From: Sporosarcina sp. P34
GTDB taxonomy: Bacteria; Bacillota; Bacilli; Bacillales_A; Planococcaceae
DNA length: 64,000 bases
Direction of reading: 5' to 3'
NCBI RefSeq assembly: GCF_002743375.1
Contig: NZ_PDZC01000002.1
Coordinates: 62,001-126,000, forward strand
Shown: positions 16,594 to 26,352 of the stretch, piece after piece
Layout: each line of letters starts with the position of its first letter
Position numbering within the stretch: the stretch's first letter is position 1
The notes under the pieces: generated by a model
Seen by the model: only the letters and a program-made list of their open reading frames with translations
What the model was told of the DNA's origin: nothing
Database searches by the model: none
Position numbers and translations under genes: made by a program

Positions 16594-18028
16594 ATAACCA
16601 TTTTTTCAATTCGAACCGCATGAGTTTATTCGATGCATTACGCGGCAGTCTCTCCACAAAGCGAAATTCTTTCGGTAGTTTATAACGTGCTAGGCGTTGG
16701 GAACAGAAATCTACCAGTTCTTCCGTGTTAGCTGTGCCAACGAGAAATGCGACGGGTACTTGCCCCCACTGCGGATCCTCTTTACCACATACGCCAGCTT
16801 CCCTAATAGCGGGATGCGCTAGCAATACATTTTCAATCTCGGCAGGATACACATTCTCCCCACCTGAAATAATTAAATCAGCACGTCGATCTACAATGAA
16901 TAAATAGCCTTCTTCATCAAGATAGCCAGCATCCCCTGTAGCAAGCCAACCGTCTTCAGTCAACACACTGCGTGTACTTTGACTTCCGATGTAACCTGGC
17001 GTCACGTGAGGACCTTTTATGAGCACTTCTCCTACTTCACCTGGTTGAACGGTATCTTTAATTGAAATTTGATTAAAAAATAACGGTTTACCCGCTGAAC
17101 CTACCTTTCGTACCGCATCTGCTTTTCCAAGTGTCGTCGTTTGCGAACAGGTTTCAGTCATACCATACGTCTGAAGGATCGGTAGTCCACATGCCGTCGC
17201 GCGCTCCAAATAATCGAGTGGCACCGGTCCGCCACCAACGAGCATTGTTCGGAATTGAGGATGCGCTTTGTTATGATCCGCTTCCATCACACGGACAATT
17301 TGATCCAACGTCAGGGCAACGACCGAAATAGCTGTTACATTTCCCGCAACAATTTGTGAAGCAGCTTCTTTTGCATCAAATTTTTCGTACAAGCGCATTT
17401 CCATTCCATAGATGACTGCGCGAATAACAATCGAAAGTCCACTGATGTGGAATAAAGGCATCATGCACAGCCAGGAATCGTTGTCGGTCAACCCAAGATT
17501 CAGCGCAGAAGCAAGTGCGCTCGACGTATGATTGCCTGCTGTCTGTCGAACTCCTTTAGGTACGCCTGTAGTGCCTGAAGTATACATAATTGATAGCGTT
17601 TGATCTTCAGTCCACTGTTCTAGCATGATAAACTCTTTTCGTTCGGACCTTCGAACTGCTGAATAAGATAAGCTCTCGATATCATCTACATTCAGATGGA
17701 TCTGTATGTGATCATCAATCAGCACTAGTTTTGCCTCGGAATCGCGGACTTGCCAGTGTAACTCTTGTTTTGTCAGCCGATTGTTCAGACAGACCACTTC
17801 CACACTTAATAACCAGCAAGCATGGATGAAGAGTACCGTTTGTTCATTGGAGTGGCTTAGCAGCGCCACCCTACTCTCTGACTGAACACCGAGATGGTGA
17901 AGTTGTTGTGCGATTTCAAGGGATTGCTCATATAGTTCCTGATAGGACCAATGTCCTCGTTCGGTAACTAAAGCGGACGCTTCAGGTGTCAATTTGGCCC
18001 GTTGCGCAAGCCAATTTGGGATCATCAT
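16592..18028 (-). CDS. menE: o-Succinylbenzoate-CoA ligase
   Basis: Activates o-succinylbenzoate with ATP and CoA in menaquinone synthesis. 478 residues of the ANL adenylate-forming superfamily: P-loop TSGTTGVPKG (about 150-159), QTYGMTETCSQ, the hinge region GWLATGDAGYLDEEG, and the C-terminal KLPKEFRFVERLPRNASNKL with the catalytic lysine. ATG at 18028 has GGAGGAG six bases upstream; five extra codons upstream have no site. It is last in the men cluster, and a terminator lies between it and menB. Confidence 0.95.
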   Translation of the reverse strand: MMIPNWLAQRAKLTPEASALVTERGHWSYQELYEQSLEIAQQLHHLGVQSESRVALLSHSNEQTVLFIHACWLLSVEVVCLNNRLTKQELHWQVRDSEAKLVLIDDHIQIHLNVDDIESLSYSAVRRSERKEFIMLEQWTEDQTLSIMYTSGTTGVPKGVRQTAGNHTSSALASALNLGLTDNDSWLCMMPLFHISGLSIVIRAVIYGMEMRLYEKFDAKEAASQIVAGNVTAISVVALTLDQIVRVMEADHNKAHPQFRTMLVGGGPVPLDYLERATACGLPILQTYGMTETCSQTTTLGKADAVRKVGSAGKPLFFNQISIKDTVQPGEVGEVLIKGPHVTPGYIGSQSTRSVLTEDGWLATGDAGYLDEEGYLFIVDRRADLIISGGENVYPAEIENVLLAHPAIREAGVCGKEDPQWGQVPVAFLVGTANTEELVDFCSQRLARYKLPKEFRFVERLPRNASNKLMRFELKKWL

Positions 18029-18060
18029 AGCTATCTCCTCCAATTAAAGTAAACAGAATG

Positions 18061-18087
18061 AAAAAGCTGCCCATTATAGGCAGCTTT
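18061..18087 (-). terminator. Terminator between menB and menE
   Basis: AAAGCTGCC/GGCAGCTTT stem with a seven-base loop and TTTTTC on the minus strand. It should reduce read-through from menB into menE. Confidence 0.8.
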
Positions 18088-18094
18088 CATTTAT

Positions 18095-18913
18095 TTAAGG
18101 GAAACGTGGGAATTGATCGAAGTCCGGTTTGCGTTTTTCTTTAAACGCATCGCGTCCTTCTTTCGCTTCATCCGTTGTGTAATAAAGCAATGTTGCGTCT
18201 CCAGCCAATTGCTGAAGTCCAGCCAAGCCGTCTGTATCTGCATTCATTGCCGCTTTCAAGAAGCGAAGTGCAGTTGGACTCTTGCCTAGCATTTCTTCAC
18301 ACCATTGAACGGTTTCGTCTTCTAGTTGTTCATAAGGAACCACTGTGTTGACTAAGCCCATATCGAGTGCTTCTTGCGCGTCATATTGACGGCATAGGTA
18401 CCAGATTTCACGTGCTTTTTTATGGCCCACAATGCGTGCAAGATATCCTGAACCGTATCCTGCGTCGAACGAGCCGACAGTAGGTCCTGTTTGTCCAAAA
18501 CGCGCATTGTCTGCAGCAATCGTCAAGTCACATACTACATGTAACACATGACCGCCACCGATAGCATATCCCGCCACCATTGCGACAACTGGCTTTGGAA
18601 TAACGCGAATCAAGCGTTGAAGATCTAAAACGTTCAAACGTGGAATTTCGTCGTCTCCAACATATCCACCGTGACCACGAACCGATTGATCGCCTCCTGA
18701 ACAGAAAGCTTTCTCTCCCTCACCAGTTAACACGATCACTCCAATTCGTTGATCATCTCTTGCACGTGAAAATGCATCGATCAGTTCCATTACTGTTTTT
18801 GGACGGAATGCATTGCGCACTTCCGGACGATTGATCGTGATTTTTGCGATACCATTGTACAATTCGTACTTGATATCATCATATGTACGAAGCGTTTCCC
18901 ATTGACGGGTCAT
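18095..18913 (-). CDS. menB: 1,4-Dihydroxy-2-naphthoyl-CoA synthase
   Basis: Crotonase-family enzyme of 272 residues that closes the naphthoate ring from o-succinylbenzoyl-CoA. Visible are [20 protein letters not shown], the oxyanion [31 protein letters not shown] and [12 protein letters not shown] with the catalytic aspartate, and the C-terminal [19 protein letters not shown] at 18913 follows GAGGAGG by eight bases. Twenty bases separate it from menH. Confidence 0.97.
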   Translation of the reverse strand: MTRQWETLRTYDDIKYELYNGIAKITINRPEVRNAFRPKTVMELIDAFSRARDDQRIGVIVLTGEGEKAFCSGGDQSVRGHGGYVGDDEIPRLNVLDLQRLIRVIPKPVVAMVAGYAIGGGHVLHVVCDLTIAADNARFGQTGPTVGSFDAGYGSGYLARIVGHKKAREIWYLCRQYDAQEALDMGLVNTVVPYEQLEDETVQWCEEMLGKSPTALRFLKAAMNADTDGLAGLQQLAGDATLLYYTTDEAKEGRDAFKEKRKPDFDQFPRFP

Positions 18914-18933
18914 AATAAATTCCTCCTCGAGTT

Positions 18934-19758
18934 TTACATTGTTTTCAGAAAGCTCTTTATCATTGTAGCAAATTGTTGGGGTTTTTCCACGTGAATTGCA
19001 TGCCCTGCATCTTTTATCGTTTCATGCCGGGCATTTGGCAGCCTTTTCAACATTTCTTGCGCAATCGTTTCGAATTTCTCGTCTTCACTACCGGTAATCA
19101 ATAATACAGGTAATGAAAGTTGCTCAAGCGTCTGCCAGTATGATGGCTGACTCCCCGTGCCCATCCCACGTAAACTGTTTGCTAGACCGGTTGGCCGTTG
19201 ATTAAGGCGTTCACTACGCACTGCTTGTTGTTGTGATTCAGACAGTTTCTTTTGCGAATGAAACAACGGAATCTCTTGCCAGAAGTCGACGAATTCTACC
19301 ATTCCTTGTTGTTCTATCTGATCTGCAAGCTTGGCATCAGCAGTACGTCGGGCGATTTGTTGTTCTGTTGTATATAGACCTGGCGAACTGCTTTCAAGTA
19401 TAAGACCCGCTACTTTTTCTGGATACGTTGCAGTATAGCCTAGCGCAACACGCCCACCCATCGAATAGCCAAGCAAGACGGGCTGCTTAATTTCAAGCTT
19501 CTGCAAGATTTCATATAAATCTTTTATCTGCTCTTCCATCTTGTAGCGAGTACTCGTTTCAGGCGCTTCTGTTTTGCCGTGACCGATTAAATCGATTGCC
19601 ACGACGTGATAGTTCGCTGCAAGTACTTCTATGGTTTGCTGCCAAGTGGCTGTCGAGCCTGTGAAACCATGCAACATGACGATTGTCGGCAACTGTTTAT
19701 TACCGTATCGTACAACATGCGTAACTATACCTCTGATTGTCAATAGTTCAGTCTTCAA
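18934..19758 (-). CDS. menH: 2-Succinyl-6-hydroxy-2,4-cyclohexadiene-1-carboxylate synthase
   Basis: 274-residue alpha/beta hydrolase fold lyase that removes pyruvate from the MenD product. Catalytic Ser in [12 protein letters not shown], Asp in ITGSEDEKF and His in [11 protein letters not shown]; the oxyanion HGFTGS is near residue 30. TTG at 19758 is the start, with AGAGGG nine bases upstream, and it overlaps the end of menD by 11 bases, indicating coupling. Confidence 0.93.
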   Translation of the reverse strand: MKTELLTIRGIVTHVVRYGNKQLPTIVMLHGFTGSTATWQQTIEVLAANYHVVAIDLIGHGKTEAPETSTRYKMEEQIKDLYEILQKLEIKQPVLLGYSMGGRVALGYTATYPEKVAGLILESSSPGLYTTEQQIARRTADAKLADQIEQQGMVEFVDFWQEIPLFHSQKKLSESQQQAVRSERLNQRPTGLANSLRGMGTGSQPSYWQTLEQLSLPVLLITGSEDEKFETIAQEMLKRLPNARHETIKDAGHAIHVEKPQQFATMIKSFLKTM

Positions 19759-21469
19759 TCCGTTCTACCCTCTTCGCGATTTCCCGCCACACAGAGCGAT
19801 GAGCTTCCACATTGTCTTCACGTACTGTTGCCACTTCAATAATTCGAAGATTAGTCATTTTATCTGTTTGCATTGCCTGTTCAAATGCTTGTATCGTATC
19901 TACCGCATCATATTGCGCTTCGTACATCGCCGCTATGTGATGGAACGTTAAATTTGTTGGGGTTCCGAATAATTGCTCATAATGGTGTTCAATAGACGCT
20001 TGCGGTAAATAGGAAAATATCCCGCCACCGTTGTTATTAATTACAACAATTGTCAAATCGGTTTGCTGTAAACGGGAAATAATCAATCCGTTGATATCAT
20101 GTAAAAACGCTAAATCCCCAATCAATAAATACGTCTTTCGTTGACGACCTTCCTGAATACCAAGGGCAGTCGAGACTACGCCGTCGATCCCATTTGTCCC
20201 TCTATTGCAAAACAACGAAATATCGCGTTTCGTCTTTTGGAAATGAGTATCCAAGTCACGAATCGGCATACTGCTACTGCAGACTACATCTGAGCCATCT
20301 GGTAAATTGGCAATGAACTGACGAACGAAATGACCTTCATCTTGCTTGAAATGTTGATCTTCATTCAGTACATCTGAGGAAATTCGATTGGCTTCAGACC
20401 ATTGTTTCGTATACTCTATTCGCTCGTTTCGTACATGTACTTGCTGCCAAATACTCTCTGCACTCACTTGTAAATGATGCGTAGTTAAACCAATCGGATC
20501 ACGATAATTCGGTGAATCATCGATCACTATATAGGTTTCTGGACACGTCTTCTTCAAAAATAACAGTAATGGTTTAGAGATGGGTTGCGGACCAAAGCGT
20601 ATGACGCAATCAGGTCGCATCTTGTCAGTAAACACTTCACTTTTCAGCAAGGCATCGTACTGATCAATACAAAGATCGTCACAATCTGCAGGCACTTGCG
20701 AGCGCAGATTAGACAGTGGATCGCAAAGTACGGGCCACTGAAGTGCTTTAGCAAACTGCCAGAAACGTTCTTTATCTAGAGTAGTCGTTTGCTCACCTAT
20801 AACGAGTATGCCTTTTTTCGATTGCGTAATGGCCGCTTCAAGTACAGTTTTCATTTCACCCGTTACAGTCAATTCCCCTACCAACTGTTGCTGGAATCGA
20901 CTGACTTGCGCAGTTGCTTGTAAATCAATCAGTAATGGCTCCCGAAACGGTACATTTAAGTGTACAGGTCCTTGTGGTGCAGTTTTCGCAACAGAAAGAA
21001 GTCTAACAACACGTTGTTCCATGTATCGTAAAATGTCTTCTCGATTTTCTGGTACAGGGAAATCGACGCTATCTTTGACGTGCTCTCCAAACATCCGAAT
21101 TTGATCAATTGCCTGTGGAGCACCGACTTCACGTAATTCATGCGGACGGTCCGCTGTGATGACGATCAACGGCAATCTTGCATAAAAAGCTTCTGTAACT
21201 GCAGGATGGTAGTTTGATGCGGCTGTTCCTGATGTACATAGTAAAACAACCGGTTGCCCAGTAGCCTTCACTAATCCAAGCGCATAAAAAGCTGCCGAAC
21301 GCTCATCGGTATGCACATAGGTCTGCATATCCTCAGAGTTCGTTAGCGCATACGCAAGTGGGGTCGATCTGGAGCCTGGACTAATTACTGACTTTTTCGC
21401 GCCTTGGCGTATAAGAGCATCCGTTAAGCGGAGCACATAACTCGTTAATCCTATTTCGTGATCATTCAT
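19748..21469 (-). CDS. menD: 2-Succinyl-5-enolpyruvyl-6-hydroxy-3-cyclohexene-1-carboxylate synthase
   Basis: Thiamin-diphosphate enzyme of 573 residues joining isochorismate and 2-oxoglutarate. N-terminal SPGSRSTPLAYAL, HTDERSAAFYALG and CTSGTAASNYHPAV are classic MenD motifs; the ThDP motif is GDLAFLHDINGL ... NNNGGGIFSYLP near the C-terminus. ATG at 21469 has GGAGG eight bases upstream and overlaps menF by eight bases. Confidence 0.97.
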   Translation of the reverse strand: MNDHEIGLTSYVLRLTDALIRQGAKKSVISPGSRSTPLAYALTNSEDMQTYVHTDERSAAFYALGLVKATGQPVVLLCTSGTAASNYHPAVTEAFYARLPLIVITADRPHELREVGAPQAIDQIRMFGEHVKDSVDFPVPENREDILRYMEQRVVRLLSVAKTAPQGPVHLNVPFREPLLIDLQATAQVSRFQQQLVGELTVTGEMKTVLEAAITQSKKGILVIGEQTTTLDKERFWQFAKALQWPVLCDPLSNLRSQVPADCDDLCIDQYDALLKSEVFTDKMRPDCVIRFGPQPISKPLLLFLKKTCPETYIVIDDSPNYRDPIGLTTHHLQVSAESIWQQVHVRNERIEYTKQWSEANRISSDVLNEDQHFKQDEGHFVRQFIANLPDGSDVVCSSSMPIRDLDTHFQKTKRDISLFCNRGTNGIDGVVSTALGIQEGRQRKTYLLIGDLAFLHDINGLIISRLQQTDLTIVVINNNGGGIFSYLPQASIEHHYEQLFGTPTNLTFHHIAAMYEAQYDAVDTIQAFEQAMQTDKMTNLRIIEVATVREDNVEAHRSVWREIAKRVERIED

Positions 21470-22838
21470 GTAAACGGCCTCCGAGCGCGCGTAGCACAGG
21501 ACGGAATTTAACCCATGTTTCCGCGTATTCTTCCGTTGCCGTAGAATCGGCTACAATCCCCCCGCCAGCATACAAATATGCATCATTGCCAGTTAGCAGT
21601 CCAGAACGGATCGCCACCGCAAACTCTCCATTACCCGCAGAATCCACCCAGCCAATCGGACCCGCATAGTAACCACGGTCCATTTGCTCTTCTTCACGAA
21701 TGATTTCGAGCGCTTTCTGACGTGGAACTCCACCTAAAGCGGGCGTTGGATGAAGCGCTTCTACTAGATGGAAAATATCCATGTCCTCTGCAAGCTCTCC
21801 TTCAACCGGTGTAAATAGATGCTGAATATCTCGCACTTTCAAAAGCTTCGGTGTTTTATTTACTTGCAAGGATGTGCAAAATTCCGAAAAGACTTGTGTA
21901 ATCATATCGACTACGTACTGATGCTCTTCACGATTCTTCTTGTCACGTAATAGCACCTCGCCAAGTCGCTGATCTTCTTGAGACGTTTTTCCACGCTCAA
22001 TAGAACCTGCTACACATGCTGAGTACACATGTCCCTTATATATTTCAACCAACCTCTCTGGCGTTGCACCGAAGAACATCTCATTCCCAATTTGAAGTCC
22101 AAAGTGATAACTAGCAGACTGTTCATTCGAAATCGTATGCAGCGCAGCAGCCTTTTGGAATTCTTCTTCGAACGTTAATTTAATTTTACGTGCAATAACT
22201 ACTTTCTCTGCCTCTTGCGCTTTAATATGCGATGTCACGTGCTCAACAGCATCTATATAGCGATCCGTAGCCAATTCTGTCTGTTTGATCACACTCGGAT
22301 GTCCTTGGAACGTGAATTCGTCAACCTGTGCAATATGGATCAAGCGATCACGTTCTTGACGCAATGCTTCAAAGTCTGCTGCTGTTTGTGGCTCATCTGT
22401 AATGTAATTAATCGATACATATGTTTTACCTTTTTCAATTTTCAGCTGGAATAAAGGCACAGTAAAATAAGCGGCTGGAAAAGCGCTCCACTCGTCATCC
22501 TGTCGTGTGTGAGGATCAAAAGAAAACCCACCAAACAACACCGGATCCACATCTTTTTCTTCCTTAATCAAACCTTCACATAATGTCGCCCATTGTGCAG
22601 ATATCGACTGAAAACGATCTTTCTCCGCTGTTAGAACTGTAGCCTGACCCAAACCGACAAGTTTTACTGTCTTGTCTGCATTTTGCCAGAAGAAACGATG
22701 CTCACCATAATGTGAAAGACCTGCCTCAAAAAAAGCAAGCGGACTAAGCGTTTCCACTTCCAATGTTTCCGTAAAAAAACGAGAATCAGCGCCTGTTGCC
22801 GGAACCGTCTTCTCTCGATCGGTCAATTTCCGAATCAT
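21462..22838 (-). CDS. menF: Isochorismate synthase
   Basis: Converts chorismate to isochorismate, entry point to menaquinone. 458 residues; chorismate-binding C-terminal half carries EKVVIARKIKLTF, ATPERLVEIYKG, ACVAGSIERGKT, HPTPALGGVPR and YAGPIGWVDSAGNGEFAVAI. First gene of the men operon: menF, menD and menH overlap, menB follows after 20 bases. ATG at 22838 follows AGGAGAGAG by five bases. The promoter must lie in the 243-base divergent spacer to menA, but I could not place it confidently. Confidence 0.96.
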   Translation of the reverse strand: MIRKLTDREKTVPATGADSRFFTETLEVETLSPLAFFEAGLSHYGEHRFFWQNADKTVKLVGLGQATVLTAEKDRFQSISAQWATLCEGLIKEEKDVDPVLFGGFSFDPHTRQDDEWSAFPAAYFTVPLFQLKIEKGKTYVSINYITDEPQTAADFEALRQERDRLIHIAQVDEFTFQGHPSVIKQTELATDRYIDAVEHVTSHIKAQEAEKVVIARKIKLTFEEEFQKAAALHTISNEQSASYHFGLQIGNEMFFGATPERLVEIYKGHVYSACVAGSIERGKTSQEDQRLGEVLLRDKKNREEHQYVVDMITQVFSEFCTSLQVNKTPKLLKVRDIQHLFTPVEGELAEDMDIFHLVEALHPTPALGGVPRQKALEIIREEEQMDRGYYAGPIGWVDSAGNGEFAVAIRSGLLTGNDAYLYAGGGIVADSTATEEYAETWVKFRPVLRALGGRLHE

Positions 22839-23081
22839 CCCACTCTCTCCTTCTTATCATGCAATATGTTTTTCGACAATTTACGCTCAGATATCATTTC
22901 ACTGAACGATAAGTACCTCTATTCTAGCACATTGGACGCTGTACTTAATACATAATGTCTCGCTGTCGCCATATAGAAGAGCATTCGACAATTATCTTTT
23001 GTAGTCGTCACTTCTTACCTAACTGCTTGTTTTTGTTGTATACTATCAGATGATGATTACATACATAAGGAGAGATTACCC

Positions 23082-23993
23082 GTGCAACACACAATAGAAA
23101 CCGATACTGGCTGGCGAGTTTGGTGGCAACTGACGCGCCCTCACACGTTGACTGCTGCTTTTGCACCTGTTTTTTTAGGGACCATGATTGCGCTGCAATA
23201 CGGTCCACTTCATTTCCCACTATTTTTAGCAATGCTTGTAGCCAGTTTATTTTTACAGATGGCTACCAATATGTTTAATGAATACTATGATTTTAAAAGA
23301 GGACTCGACGATGAACACTCGATCGGTATTGGCGGGACAATCGTCCGGAACGGCGTAAAACCTAAAGTCGTGTTAAATTTAGCACTTATTTTGTATGGCT
23401 TATCGGTTGTTCTTGGTATATACATTTGTATGGAAACTTCCTGGTGGCTAGCTGCCGTCGGTTCCGTCGCTATGCTGATTGGCTATTTGTATACGGGCGG
23501 ACCTTACCCTATTGCGTATACTCCATTCGGCGAGCTCGTTTCTGGTTTCATTATGGGCATGTTATTAATTTTGATAGCATTCTATATTCAAACTGGAACT
23601 GTCACTGGCAATGCAATATTGCTATCTGTACCAAGCATGCTTTTAGTCGGTGCCATCATGTTAGCCAATAACATTCGAGATATTGTACAGGATACTAAGG
23701 GCGGCAGAAAAACCATGGCGATTCTTATAGGCCGAAATAATGCGATAACGGTATTGGCAATGTTTTTCATCGTGTCATATGGTTGGATTATTGCACTCGT
23801 CGTGACAGGCCATGTGTCTGCATGGGCCTTACTCGTCTTACTGAGTATTCCCAAGCCATTACATGCTATGAAAACCTTTCGCAAGTATGAACAACCCATT
23901 CAAGTCATGCCAGCTATGAAGGATACAGGCGTTACCAATACGCTGTTCGGCTTACTTCTCGGTATTGGCATTCTCATCGCTCACTTCATCTGA
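23082..23993 (+). CDS. menA: 1,4-Dihydroxy-2-naphthoate polyprenyltransferase
   Basis: Integral membrane prenyltransferase of 303 residues and about eight or nine membrane segments that attaches the isoprenoid tail. The aspartate-rich motifs are NMFNEYYDFKRGLDDEH (prenyl diphosphate site) and NNIRDIVQDTKGGRKT. GTG at 23082 has AAGGAGAG seven bases upstream. Divergent from the men operon, an arrangement common in Bacillales, and ends at a strong terminator. Confidence 0.95.
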   Translation: MQHTIETDTGWRVWWQLTRPHTLTAAFAPVFLGTMIALQYGPLHFPLFLAMLVASLFLQMATNMFNEYYDFKRGLDDEHSIGIGGTIVRNGVKPKVVLNLALILYGLSVVLGIYICMETSWWLAAVGSVAMLIGYLYTGGPYPIAYTPFGELVSGFIMGMLLILIAFYIQTGTVTGNAILLSVPSMLLVGAIMLANNIRDIVQDTKGGRKTMAILIGRNNAITVLAMFFIVSYGWIIALVVTGHVSAWALLVLLSIPKPLHAMKTFRKYEQPIQVMPAMKDTGVTNTLFGLLLGIGILIAHFI

Positions 23994-24009
23994 ATAAACC
24001 GTATCCAAG

Positions 24010-24042
24010 ACGTCCACACTGAAAAAGGTGGACGTTTTTTTG
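24010..24042 (+). terminator. menA terminator
   Basis: ACGTCCAC/GTGGACGT stem, ten-base loop, then TTTTTTTT. Confidence 0.9.
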
Positions 24043-24050
24043 TTGTAAAG

Positions 24051-24077
24051 GTTTACTTCAGCTTGTAAAAAGGGAAA
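24051..24077 (+). promoter_or_regulatory. Weak SigB-like promoter before the YteA-like gene
   Basis: GTTTAC, 15 bases, GGGAAA: five of six -35 matches and a relaxed -10. Prediction only. Confidence 0.35.
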
Positions 24078-24150
24078 GACTGAAATAAGACAGCTTTCTC
24101 AGATTTTATTGTTTAACTCAGAAAGCTATATAGAAAGGGTCGTGACTATC

Positions 24151-24891
24151 TTGTTAACAACTAAACAAATTCAACAACTTGAAAAAGAATTACGAGCTAT
24201 GGAAGAACGTTTGACTGAAACGGAAAATGAGACAGAAATTGTACAAAATGCACAAGAAGATGTAGGCGAATTATCCATGTACGATAATCACCCCGCTGAC
24301 ATGGGAACGGAATTATATGAGCGCGAAAAGGACATGGCACTCCACACACACGCAGAAGGCGAACTAGAGAAAGTTCAGAACGCGCTACAAGCTATCAAGG
24401 AGGGCACGTATGGCATTTGTGAGGACTGTGGCAAGGAAATACAATTGGAGCGCTTAGAAGCAATCCCTTATACTACTGTATGTATTGACGACGCGAGAAA
24501 AGATGTTCCGACCGATCGTCCGGTTGAGGAAGATCTATTAATCATGGCAGATCCTAATTCATTTGCGGCACGAAGAGAAGGAGACGCAATTGATTACGAA
24601 GATAGCTTTCAAGAAATTGCGCAATCCGGAACATCTGAAACACCTTCAGACTTCGCAGGTAATAAAAATCGTGACTACGGGGATCTGTACGATGAAGAAA
24701 ATGAAGACAGCGTAGAAGCATATGAAGAGTTTGCAGTATCCGATATTACTGGCGACCCTGCTGGCTTTGTACGCAATGAAGAAGTAATAGAATATGAAGA
24801 GGAATTGGATGAAGAAGGGATTGAATCACCTTTAGGTGACATTCCTTATAAAGAACGTGACAGCTACATTGATGCAGAGATAGATAAGTAA
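24151..24891 (+). CDS. YteA-like TraR/DksA-type zinc finger protein
   Basis: 246 residues. An N-terminal coiled coil (KQIQQLEKELRAMEERLTET) leads to a DksA/TraR-type finger GICEDCGKEIQLERLEAIPY then TVCIDD; the fourth cysteine is aspartate, as in other YteA proteins, so zinc binding is doubtful. The C-terminal half is acidic with repeated NEE/YEEE runs and ends in a YteA-type IPYKERDSYID. TTG at 24151 is favoured by the AGAAAGG site; GTG at 24142 is too close to it. Family function is unknown. Confidence 0.82.
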   Translation: MLTTKQIQQLEKELRAMEERLTETENETEIVQNAQEDVGELSMYDNHPADMGTELYEREKDMALHTHAEGELEKVQNALQAIKEGTYGICEDCGKEIQLERLEAIPYTTVCIDDARKDVPTDRPVEEDLLIMADPNSFAARREGDAIDYEDSFQEIAQSGTSETPSDFAGNKNRDYGDLYDEENEDSVEAYEEFAVSDITGDPAGFVRNEEVIEYEEELDEEGIESPLGDIPYKERDSYIDAEIDK

Positions 24892-24895
24892 TGTA

Positions 24896-24946
24896 AAAAT
24901 GAGTAAGTCCCTCAAGCATTTCCTGTAGGACTTACTCATTTTGCAC
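24896..24946 (+). terminator. Terminator after the YteA-like gene
   Basis: Perfect 15-base arms AAAATGAGTAAGTCC and GGACTTACTCATTTT with a 17-base loop. Confidence 0.8.
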
Positions 24947-25090
24947 GTGATTTGATTCCAGGAGTCACTAGAATTCACAAAGTATTAACTACCAGTTCGA
25001 GATAAATAGCAACGCATAGGTTGACGCAATAACTCTATATGTTTGCCCTCTCTATTACTCTTAGCAGCTTTCTATATAACTTACGTGGTG

Positions 25091-25130
25091 AAACAAAAAA
25101 AGGTATTGCACAGTTGTGCAATACCTTTTT
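25091..25130 (-). terminator. Terminator of the tRNA operon
   Basis: Perfect 15-base stem AAAAAGGTATTGCAC/GTGCAATACCTTTTT, four-base loop, T-rich tail on the minus strand. Confidence 0.92.
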
Positions 25131-25136
25131 CATGTA

Positions 25137-25208
25137 TGACCCCTACGGGATTCGAACCCGTGATACCGCCGTGAAAGGGCGGTGTCTTAACCGCTTGACC
25201 AAGGGGCC
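25137..25208 (-). tRNA. tRNA-Glu (UUC), distal copy
   Basis: 72-base cloverleaf with anticodon TTC in the loop CTTTCAC. It is identical to the copy at 26024-26095. CCA is not encoded. Last gene of the operon. Confidence 0.97.
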
Positions 25209-25215
25209 AAAATTA

Positions 25216-25306
25216 TGGCGGAGAAGGAGGGATTCGAACCCTCGCACCGCTTTCGCGATCTACACCCTTAGCAGGGGCGCCTCTTGAGCCACTTGAGTAC
25301 TTCCCC
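25216..25306 (-). tRNA. tRNA-Ser (GCU)
   Basis: 91 bases with a long variable arm; anticodon GCT; acceptor GGGGAAG/CTTCTCC, discriminator G and encoded CCA. Confidence 0.96.
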
Positions 25307-25313
25307 ATAAAAA

Positions 25314-25388
25314 TGGCTCCGCAGGTAAGACTCGAACTTACGACCGATCGGTTAACAGCCGATTGCTCTACCACTGAGCTACTGCGGA
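25314..25388 (-). tRNA. tRNA-Asn (GUU)
   Basis: Acceptor TCCGCAG/CTGCGGA, anticodon GTT, encoded CCA. Confidence 0.97.
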
Positions 25389-25389
25389 A

Positions 25390-25466
<77 letters not shown>

Positions 25467-25471
25467 CTAAT

Positions 25472-25545
25472 TGGAGCGGGTAGGGAGAATCGAACTCCCA
25501 TCATCAGCTTGGAAGGCTGAGGTTTTACCACTAAACTATACCCGC
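25472..25545 (-). tRNA. tRNA-Gly (UCC)
   Basis: Acceptor GCGGGTA/TACCCGC, anticodon TCC in CTTCCAA, encoded CCA. Confidence 0.97.
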
Positions 25546-25582
25546 ATATAAGTTGTAATTGAATTGTAATGGTGTAAATGTT

Positions 25583-25669
<87 letters not shown>

Positions 25670-25748
25670 TTTGTTTTAGCGACAATTACTAGTATACACC
25701 TTCAGTTTAATAAGTCAAGAGCTTTCTTAAAAACTTTTTAAAATTGAA

Positions 25749-25824
25749 TGGTGAGCCGTACAGGATTCGAACCTGTGACCCTCTGATTAAAAGTCAGATG
25801 CTCTACCGACTGAGCTAACGGCTC
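25749..25824 (-). tRNA. tRNA-Lys (UUU)
   Basis: Acceptor GAGCCGT/ACGGCTC, anticodon TTT in CTTTTAA, encoded CCA. Confidence 0.97.
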
Positions 25825-25896
25825 ACATTAAAATGAAAGGAACAAATCATTCCAAATACCTTTGATCTCTTTAACGCGTGTAATACGCAGTAAAAA

Positions 25897-25971
25897 TGGC
25901 TGGGGTAGCTGGATTCGAACCAACGAATGACGGAGTCAAAGTCCGTTGCCTTACCGCTTGGCTATACCCCA
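25897..25971 (-). tRNA. tRNA-Gln (UUG)
   Basis: Acceptor TGGGGTA/TACCCCA, anticodon TTG in CTTTGAC, encoded CCA. Confidence 0.97.
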
Positions 25972-26023
25972 TCAATGATAATCTACTATCAAATCTTCAG
26001 GGATTTGTTCGTTTTATTAAAAG

Positions 26024-26095
26024 TGACCCCTACGGGATTCGAACCCGTGATACCGCCGTGAAAGGGCGGTGTCTTAACCGCTTGACCAAGGGGCC
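26024..26095 (-). tRNA. tRNA-Glu (UUC), proximal copy
   Basis: First gene of the operon. Identical over 72 bases to 25137-25208 and likewise without encoded CCA, unlike the seven genes between them. Confidence 0.97.
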
Positions 26096-26158
26096 TTAGC
26101 TATATTGACGCTTCAGCAAGCAAACCGTTTGTTGCGCTTGTCTTAGTCGACTTTTACT

Positions 26159-26187
26159 ATTATAGACAGGGTCTTGCCGTTCGTCAA
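26159..26187 (-). promoter_or_regulatory. Promoter of the tRNA operon
   Basis: TTGACG (26187-26182), 17-base spacer, perfect TATAAT (26164-26159), about 65 bases before the first tRNA. Confidence 0.9.
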
Positions 26188-26311
26188 CCTTTTTAAGCAA
26201 TCTTTTTTAAATAACTTTTCAATAAGCATTGAAACGTTGATATGACAACCTTTTCAATTAAAAAATCTTAAGCCACAAAGCCTTCTTTCACTTCTGTTTG
26301 CCCCATTATAT

Positions 26312-26345
26312 AAAAGGCATCCAATCGCTAAGATCGAATGCCTTT
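26312..26345 (-). terminator. Terminator after the SprT-like gene
   Basis: AAAGGCAT/ATGCCTTT arms with further pairing inside and TTTTATAT on the minus strand. Confidence 0.75.
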
Positions 26346-26352
26346 CATCACT

